DNA of 64,000 nt, taken from assembly GCF_008728515.1 (NCBI RefSeq), contig NC_044983.1:125049139-125113138 (forward strand). The letters are read 5' to 3'. Within the stretch, counting starts at the first letter, position 1, and each line of letters begins with the position of its first letter. The notes under the pieces are model-generated. The model was given only the letters and a program-made list of their open reading frames with translations. It had not been told where the DNA came from and did not search any database. Below, one piece after another: positions 49,924-59,400 of the stretch. Origin of the DNA: Papio anubis. Its lineage: Eukaryota; Chordata; Mammalia; Primates; Cercopithecidae. Made by a program: the position numbers and the translations under genes.

Positions 49924-50188
49924 TATTTTGAAGTAAAATTTATACATAGTGAAATGCTTATGTCTTTAACATACTATTTGAGGAGTTTTGACAAATATAT
50001 AAACTCTTGTCGATATATAGAGTATTCCACCACCCCAAAACATTTCCTAAAGTCTCTACCCATTACTGTCTCTACTCCACCTAGAAATGCAGAGAGGCAC
50101 AGCCCTGTCTCTTGCACCCATAAGGACACTCACAGCATAGACTGGGCAAGGGCCAGTATCTCTGTACTGACTGCCCATCAGGGAGGGC

Positions 50189-50428
50189 TTAGGCCTCAGC
50201 CAGCTGCTGTAGCAATGAGAGAGTCCCATAGAGGGCAGACAGGGGCATCTTTGCTTCTAGATCCCAGGTTGACCTGGGGCTATCCAGCTCCATCCTCAGG
50301 CCACACTCCTCCAGCAGGTCATAGGTGATGGCCAAACCCTCACTCTGGAGTGGGGCAAGGAGCTCGGGTTTGAGGGTGAAGGGAATGCTCCACGGGTATC
50401 TGAAGTTCGGCTCCAGGATGCTCCTTAC
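50189..50428 (-). CDS. GSDMC: GSDMC-like last coding exon (240 bp with stop)
   Basis: The acceptor is CTTCTTCTAG. It encodes 79 residues, including EPNFRYPWSIPFTLKPELL, SEGLAITYDLLEECGL and MPLSALYGTLSLLQQLAEA, then TAA at 50,189-50,191. This is the end of the autoinhibitory domain and the best-conserved exon of the set. The 3' UTR runs on to the left. Confidence 0.92.
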   Translation of the reverse strand, partial: VRSILEPNFRYPWSIPFTLKPELLAPLQSEGLAITYDLLEECGLRMELDSPRSTWDLEAKMPLSALYGTLSLLQQLAEA

Positions 50429-53400
50429 CTAGAAGAAGGATGATTAGACTCTACAGACCAGCCTTTAAGATCAGGAAGAAAAGGTTTCTGCCCAGCATCC
50501 AGGGGCCATGCAGGATAACAGAAGGAGCAAGAGCTTTGGGATCCAGAGGACCAGAAGTAACATGCTCGTCATATCCTATGATCCGCAAATCAAGTTATGG
50601 GAAATCAGGGAGCATTGGTTCCACATCTATGAAATAGTGAAAATAAAACTCTCCTCATAGAATACTGGTGTTTTTATTTCTAAATGTATATGCACATATG
50701 TAAGAATACAGTAAATGCATATAAAGGTACGTATTTATATGTACATATACTTGGAGAGAGAAAAACAGAGAAATTAGCAAATCATAACAGTGTAACTAGA
50801 GCAGAAGTAATTAGCAAATGGTAACAGCGTGAGTAGAGCAGGAATATTATATCCCCTTAGTCCTCAAAGTCCTGTGCTCCCATATGGCTATTTTAGACCA
50901 TTGGGGAATGCTGCAGAGATTGCCATGGAAGCTAAGACCCTCCTGAGGGAGGCTCATACCCACTGGACCAGGTGTCCAGAAGGACACTGCAGCTAGGGAT
51001 TTCCCAGTGGCCACCGTTGGATAAGGACTCCCCTCCCAGCATAAACCTGTATCATCTCTCTTTCCTCAGAATCTTTCTTCTTACCTCTGGTTCCCTCACC
51101 CTCTTCCCTGAACTTCTGGCCCCTGGGAAGTTCTCACCAGTTCCTGTTGCTGAAGCAGGATCCTCATCTCCACAGAACAGGCCAGCAAATCATGTTGGAT
51201 GTCATTCAGCACTGAGGGTGGAGGACATGTGGGGAAAGACAGTAGTGAAGAATCCAGATTTTTCCTCCCACCATAAAGCAGGAGACTCCCTGAGAGAATA
51301 ACTCCAAAGTAGAGGAATAAAACCCATTAGACTTAAAGGTCAAGCTCCCTGCCCTGGGAAGCCCTTCAGAATGGTCTCCAGGATGCTAAATAAGAGGGAT
51401 CAGAGGATGGGATTCAGGGGCTGAAGGCTGGAATCACCCACCTCCAGTGATCTGTGGATGAACATAAACTGGTGACTTCCTAGGCCTTAAACTCATTCTG
51501 TATCATATGGCAGGTTATCACAGTGAGCCCTCTGACCTTAGAGAGAGCGGTGATGTAAGGACGAAAGATCATGGCATTCAAAGGGCTTTGGACACATGGC
51601 ATCTAACACAGCTTTTTGGGGGTCTGGGGACCAAACTTATGATTCTCCCATTCTTCCCTTTAATTAATCTTACCCATTATGGCTTCAAGGAGATAAAGAA
51701 TGGGGTCCTTTGGGTTAAACCATGCACGGTTTGAATCCTGTTGAAGTTTCTTTAGGATGGCACCACCAGGGCCATCCAAATGACCTGAGCTGTCCAATTC
51801 CAGCTATAGAAGACAGGTATTATTGTTAATAAATAATACTAATAACAGTAACATTATATAATTTTCCTGTGTCTACTGGTGATAACCAAGGGGTAGGGGT
51901 GAGGGTTCTCTACCTCCTACAGGGGTTTCCAAGCAGCCTCAGTAGTGGGGGTGGCACTTTCTGGCCCATTGTGCCCGGCGCCAGAGTCCCGAGCCTTTCT
52001 CATTCCCCTGGCATCTTGCTTATTCTTCCTCCCCCCTGTAACTTGGGAGTCATATCTCCTAACCAATCCCATTTACAGCTTACCAGACCTATGCAACTGT
52101 GGAGCCCCTCACCATGTCCATCAGGTCCTGTAGAGCCCCTCTGTCTCCGAGCATGGCCAGGATACTATAGAACACGACATCCTGAACATCCTTTGAGAGC
52201 TGAGCCAGTGTCTTTATTTTCTGGAAAACCTCCTCTTGTAGATGCTTGAAATCTGCTCTCAGGCATCATCAATGCCAACCAGAGAGTGGGGCAAGTATTT
52301 GATTAGAACATCCTTGAAATGATAGCCTGTTTGCATGAATATCAGCCAAACTCTTCTATCCCTTTCAGCTACTAACCAAAATTGTCTCTGCTAATGGCAC
52401 ACTTGAGCTCTGTGGATAGAGCTGTCATAGAAGCTAAAAAGATGGACAATCCAGCATTCTGAAAAGAGGAAATAGGATACTGGGAGCAGAGATTGAGATT
52501 TTGAAAAGACATCATCACTAATGGAAGATAATGACAAAGTGGTCATTTCTAGGACATGTCAGGAATACTGTAAAATCTAGCACTGGGCTTTAGAGGCGAA
52601 AATCTTAGGTGCTCTGGAATCAGTTTCCATATTGGTTAAATGGGATGCTATGAGGATTAAAAGAGTTTATGTAGGCCAAGCATGGTTGCTCACACTGTAA
52701 TTCCAGCTCTTTGGGAGGCTGAGATGGGGGGATTGCTTGAGGCCAGGAGTTCAAGACCAGCCTGGCCAACATAGTGAGACCCCATCTCAAAAAACAAGAG
52801 AGAGACAGAGTTTATGTATGTAAGGCACTTGGCACATATAGGCTGCCCTTATTATCAGGCAACTTTGCCAGTATCCTCAAAGTCTATGAAGAATTAACCA
52901 TGGGGTGGATGTTGGGGGCCCTCTATTTCTCCCAGGAGGCATCAGGTGCCCTCAGGGTGATCTGCTTGGGATGACAGATCACTGGATTGGAAGCTCCAAA
53001 GAGGCAAGAATTTATGTCTGTTTGGTTCACAGCCATAACTTCCAAGTTCAGAATAATGCTTGTTGTCCAATAAGTCCTCAATAAATGTTTGTTTGTTTCA
53101 TGAGCAAAGTGTAAATTTGGAAGTGGATCTAGATTTCTGACTTGCATGGAAACCACCAATTTAGGTGCTCAGATTTGCAGCTCCCACCCAGAAGCCCCAG
53201 GTTTCCCCTTAATAAATACTTACTTTGCCAGAAGGATTCCTCTATTCTTCCTAGAAGGAGAATCAAGTCATCATCTCACTTCCTCATCCCCCCAAATTTG
53301 CTTTTCAGATGTTTTGGAGGGTTCTGCTCTCCTACCACCTCCTCCCTCTCACTTAACTTCTTCCTGCCCCCATCACCATTCATCCCTCCATGTTCTCAGC

Positions 53401-56400
53401 CTTTCTGGACCCTTTCCATTCCATATGACCAAGAGCCAGTCCCTAGGGCAGTGGTGGCAAAGGCAAGGCAGGAGCAATCTGCCCTACTTACCCCATGTGT
53501 GCAGGATGGGATCCCCACCACCACCTCCAGCAAACTCACACTCACCTACTGGGAGAATGCAAACTTGTTCGTATTCTAAAAAGAGAAACGAAATTCCTCA
53601 CCAAAGAGGCTCAAAGACTGGATTTCTCCAGTCTTCTGCCTTTCTTTCCCTGAATCCCTCTTCTCTATCTGTTCCAGCCCTTTTCCCAAGGGCCAGACTC
53701 CAAGACCTTGGGTAATAGCACCAAAGGCAATCAGGTGAGTTTTTGTTGTGCAGATTGTCCTGGGAGAGGAGGGCCATATTCCACTCACTTGGCAAATGCC
53801 CTCTCAAAAATTTCGGTTTCAGAAATAGCTCTGGAAAGAGAAAGAAAAGTGTTTACTCACCAAACGTTAGTCTACCCCTACTTTTCCTCTTCTACTTCTT
53901 TCCCTCTTGGTCTCACCTCTAACTCCTGTATCCTCCCCTTATTTCCCACATGTACCATCAGTTCAGTTGAAAAACTTCCCTAGAGAGACGGATCCCAGGC
54001 AGCCTCTCTCCCCAACAGACTCACACCATTCCCAATGTTCAAAGGAGAAAGCCTGGTTTCCCTGTGGCCCCAGGGGACAGTGGCTCAGTCAGAGGAAGGG
54101 GTCAATTGCAGGAAATGGAGGAGCCTGATTGGGGGAAAGTTCTCTGTGGGTCTGTGTGGGCTGAGCCCAAGCAGGGCTCTTGTGGGAATTCAAAGGGGGT
54201 CAGGGATCAGCAGTGCCTCAGTTCTAGGCAAAAAAAACTGCCAGAGGAGGATGAGCGAGATGGTACAATAGAAGCCTACCTGGTTCATACACCCCACACA
54301 AACACCAAATTTTAACAACTGTCTGCACAAAGAAAAGCACGATCATAGAAGCAAAAATCAGGTGAGTAATCACAGTACCTGGTTTTAACTTCATATCTTT
54401 GGGCGAGGCATTGAAGAGGGTTGGAGAGATAGTATGAAATGATGGTAGCCACTCCTCACTCCTCGCAGCACAGGAGACTAGCCTCTGGGAAATTTTGTAC
54501 TCTTGGGAGAGAGGGAGAGCACAGTGACTGGGTGAAAAACTTTACATTGAACTCAGTACTGCCTTGTCATAGCAGAGAGCAGAGCCAGGCTGGGCTCAAT
54601 CAGTGCCAGTGCACAAAGGGAAAATTTGGATAAGACCCAGTCAAAGGGGAATTGCCCATTCCTTCTTTCAGAACTCAAGTTTCTTGGCAAGCCTCACAAA
54701 TGCCAGCCAGAGTGCTCTGGAGTCCTAGGTAAACTTAAAGGTCAGTCTAGGACAGAAGGACTGCAATATTTAGGCAATTTCTAATGCTGAGCTGGGCTCA
54801 GAGCCAGAGGACTAGAGTGACATGTGACCTAAAGAGATACCAGCTGGGGTGACTAAAAAAAGGTGCTTGTGCTACCCCACTCCCAACCTCAGGCAGTGCA
54901 GCTCACAGCAATGAAAGTGTTTCATTCCTTTTGTTTAAGTGGAAGAGAGTGAAGAGTAGAGAGGATTCTGTCCCGCATCTTGGATACCATCTCAGCCACA
55001 GTAGGATAGGAGACTAGGTAGAGTTGTGAGGCCCCCGTTCCAAGCCCTAGCTCCTGGACATCTCTAGACACCCCTGGGTGAAAAGGGAACCTACTGCCTT
55101 GAAGGGAAGAACACAGTCCTGGCAGAATTCATCATCTGCTTAATAAAGAACCACTGGGCCCTAAATAACCAGCAGCAGTACCCAGGTGGTATGTAGTGGG
55201 CCTTGGGCTCTGAGATGTACTGACCAAAGTTGTGACCCAGCATATTCCCAACTGTGGTGGCTATGGTGAAAGACTCCTTCTATTTGAGAAAAGCAGAGGG
55301 AAAAGTCAAGAGGAGGCTTTGCCTTGCATCTTAGGTACCAGTTCAGCCACAGTGGTGTAGTGCACCAAGCAGGCTCTTGGGGCCCTCAAGGTCAGGTCTA
55401 GGGTCTTCAACAGCATTTCTGGACCTGCCCTGGGCCAGAGGAGAGCCCATTTCCCTAAAGGGTGAGACCCAGGCCAGACAGCATTTACCACGAGCTGACT
55501 GTTGAGCTCCTGGGCTGTCAGCAAACATATGCAGTGGCCTGGCAGAACCCCTCATGGGCCAGTGGTAATGGTGACCACAGAGAGAGCTTCTCTACCTGTG
55601 AAAAGGGGAGGGGAGAGTGGGAAAAACTTTGTCTTGTGATTTGAGTGACAGCTTAGCAGTAGTAGAGTAGAACATAAGGTAAATTTATAAGATTTTTTAC
55701 TTCAATCCCTAGCTCCCAAACAGCATCTCTGCACTTACCCAGGTCCTGGGAAAACTCAGTGCTCTGAAGGAAGTGAAAAAACCTCACTGGTTTTGTCACC
55801 TGCTGATTGTAGAGCCCTAGGGCCTTGAGTGAACACAGGTGGCAGCCAAGTAGTGGTTACAGCAGGCCTTTGGTGAGACCCAGTTCTGTGCTGGCTTCAG
55901 GTCTAACCCAGTGCAGTGCCAGTGGTGGTGGCCACAGGGGTGCTTGCATCACCACACTCCCAATTCCAGGTGGCTCAGCAGAGAGAAAGAGAGACCCCAT
56001 TTGTTTGGGGGAAAGTAAGGGGAAAAAACAAGAGTCTCTGCCTGGAATTCCAGGTAATTTTTCTGGATCTTATGCAAGACCACCAAAGCAGAACTTCTAT
56101 GAGTCTAAAACAACCACAGAGGTATTAAACAGGAAGTCCAAGTCCCTTTGAATACCTGGAAAGCCTTCTCAAGGACAGGCACAAACAAGCCCAGACTGAG
56201 AAGACTACAATAAATACCTAACTTGTCAATGCCTAGATACCAAAAAACACCTACAAGAATCAGGATTATCCAGGAAAACATGACCTCACCAATGAACTAA
56301 ACAAGGCACCAGGGACAAATCCTGGGGAAAAAAAGAGACATGTGACCTTTCAGATAAAGAATTCAGAATAGTATTTTGAAGAAACTCAAAGAAATTCAAG

Positions 56401-59400
56401 ATAGTATGAGAAGGAATTCAGAATTCTATCAGGTACATTTAAAAAAGAAATTGAAATAATTAAAAAGAATTAAGCAGAAATTCTGGAGTTGAAAAATGCA
56501 ATTGACATACTGAAGAATGCAAGAGAGTCACTTAATAATAGACTTGACCAAGCATAAGGAAGTATTAGTGAGCTTGAAGACAGCCTATTTGAAAATATAC
56601 AGTCAGAGGCACCAAAAGAAAAAAGAATAAAAAGCAATGAAGCACACACATATGATCTAGAAAATAGCCTCAGAAAAATCTGAAAGTTGTTGACTTTAAA
56701 GAGGACATAGAGAAAGAGATAGGGTAAGAAAGTTTATCCAAAGGAATAACATTAAATAGTTTCCCAAACCTATAGAAAGATATCAACATTCAAGTACAAG
56801 TAAGTTATAGAACACCATGCAGATTTAACCCAAAGCAGACTACCTCAACGCGTCTCATAGTCAAAGTCTCAAAGATCAAGGATAAAGAAAGGATCCTAAA
56901 GCAGCAAGGAAAAAGAAACAAATAGCATACAATGAAGCTGCAATATGTCTGGATTTTCACTGGAAACCGTACAGGCCAGGAGAGAATGGCATGACATATT
57001 TAAATTGCTGAAGAAAAAAAACTTTTATCCTAGAATAGTGTAACTGGCAAAAATATCCTCCAAGGATGAAGAGAAATAAAGACATCTCCAGACAAACAAA
57101 AGCTGAGTAATTTCATCAACACCAGACCTGTCTTATAAGAAATGTTAAAGGGAGTTCTTCAGTCTGAAAGAAAAGGACACTAATCAGCAAGAAGAAATCA
57201 CCTAGAGATACAAAACTCACTGGTAATAGAAAGCACATGGAAAAACATAAACATTATAACACTACAATCGTGGCATGTAAACTACTCAAGCAGAAAGACT
57301 AAATGATGAATCAATCAAAAATAACAACTACAACAACTTTTCAAGACATAGTACAATAAGACATAAAGACAAACAACAAAAAGTTAGAAAGTGAGAAGGT
57401 AAAGTGTAAAATTTTTATTTTATTAGGTTTCTTTTTGCTTACTAGTTAATTTGCTTATGTAATCAATGTTAAGTTCTCATCAGTTTAAAATAATGGGTTA
57501 TGAGACAGTATTTGCAACTCTGACAGTAACCCCAAATCAAAAATCTTACAATGGGTACACAAAACATAAAGCAGAAAATAAAACACCACCAGAGAAAATC
57601 ACCTTCCCTGAAAGGAAGGCCAAAAAGAAGAAAAGAAGGCCACAAAACAAACAGAAAACAAATAACAAAATGGCAGGAGTAAATCCCTATTTATCCACAA
57701 TAGCATTAATTGTAAATGGGCTAAACTCATCAATCAAAAGATGAAGAGTGGCTAAAAGGATTAAAAAAAAAAAAAAAGATTCCATGATCTGTTGCCTACA
57801 AGAAACACACTTCACCTATAAAGATACACATAGACTGAAAATAAAGGGATGGAAAAAGATATTCCATGCTAAAGGAAACCAAAAAAAAAAAAAGGCAGAA
57901 ATAGCTATACTTATGTCAAACAAAATAGATTTCAAGACAAAAACTGTAAGAAGAGACAAAAAAGGTCATTATATAAAGATAAGGGGGTCAATCTAGCAAC
58001 AGGATATAATGATAGTAAATATATATGCACTCAACACTGGAGTAACCAGATATATAAAGCAAATACTATTAGAGTTAAAGAGAGAGCTATTATTAGAGCT
58101 AAAGAGAGAGAGAGCTAAAGAGAGATTCTTAGAGCTAAAGAGACAGTAATAGGCGAAGACCTCAACACCCTACTTTCAGCACTGAACAGATCTCCCAGAA
58201 AGAAACTCAAGAAAGAAACCTGAGACTTATTCTGCACTAGAGAACAAATAGACCTAATAGATACTTACAGAACATTTCATCTAAAGGCTGCAGAATACAC
58301 ATTTTTTCTCCTCACCATATGGATAATTCTCAATGATACACCATGTTAGGTGATAAAACAAGTGTTAAAACATTCCAAAATATTGAAATAATATCAACCA
58401 TCTTCTCTGACCACAATGGAATAAAACTAGAAATCAACAATAAGAGGAATTTTGGAAACTATACAAATACATGGAAATTAAACAATATGCTCCTGAATGA
58501 CCAGTGGATCAAGGAAAACATTAATAAGGAAATTGAAACATTTCTTGAAACAAAGGAGAATGGAAACACGTCATACGAAAAGCTGTGGGACAAAGCAAAG
58601 CAGTACAAAGAGGCATATTTCTAGCTATAACTGGACAAATCAAAAAAGAAGAAAAATTTCATTAAAAACTACCTAATGATGCATCTTAAAGAACTAGAAA
58701 ACAAGATCAAACCAAACCCAAAATTAGAAAAAAAGAAATAATACAGATCAGAGTAGAAATAAATGAAATTAAAGTGAAGAAAACAATACAAAAGATCAAT
58801 GAAACAAAAAGATCAATGAAACAAAAAGTTGGTTTTTTTGAAAAGATATACAAAAATTGACAAAACTTTAGCCAGACCAATAAAAAAAAATGGAGAGAAC
58901 GCAAATAAATAAAATCAGAGATGAGAAAGGAACACTACAACTGACACAGCAGAAATTTAAAGGGTCATTAGTGGCTACTATGAGCAACCATATGCAAATA
59001 AATTAGAAAATCTAGAGAAAAAGGATACATTCCTAGACATATAAAACCTACCAAGATTAAACCATGAACAAATTAAAAACCTGAACAGATCAGTACTGAG
59101 TAATGAGATTGAAGCTGTAATAAAAAGTCTCCCAGTAAAGAAAAGCCCAGGACCTGATGGATTCACTGCTGAAGTCTACCAAACATTTAAAACGAAATAT
59201 GAATACTAGCCTGACTCAAACTGTTCCAAAAAATAGAATACTTCAAAACTCATTCTATGAGGCCAGTATTACCCAGATACCAAAACTAAACGAAGACACA
59301 TCAAAAAAAAAGGAAAAAAAACCCTATAGGCAATATCTCTGATGAATATTGATGCAAAAAGTTTCAACAAAATACTAGCAAACTGAATTCAATGAAACAT

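Noticed and set aside
49663..50328. A 221-codon plus-strand open frame
   Set aside because: It runs antisense over the last gasdermin exon and has no family features; it is a shadow frame.
52335..52366. GATAGAAGAG on the minus strand as the missing gasdermin residues before FKHLQ
   Set aside because: Only four or five codons fit, a TGA follows, and the bases directly upstream of 52,252 align better.
53142..53715. Plus-strand frames of 145 and 189 codons
   Set aside because: They are antisense to gasdermin exons and introns, rich in serine and proline from pyrimidine tracts, with no domain.
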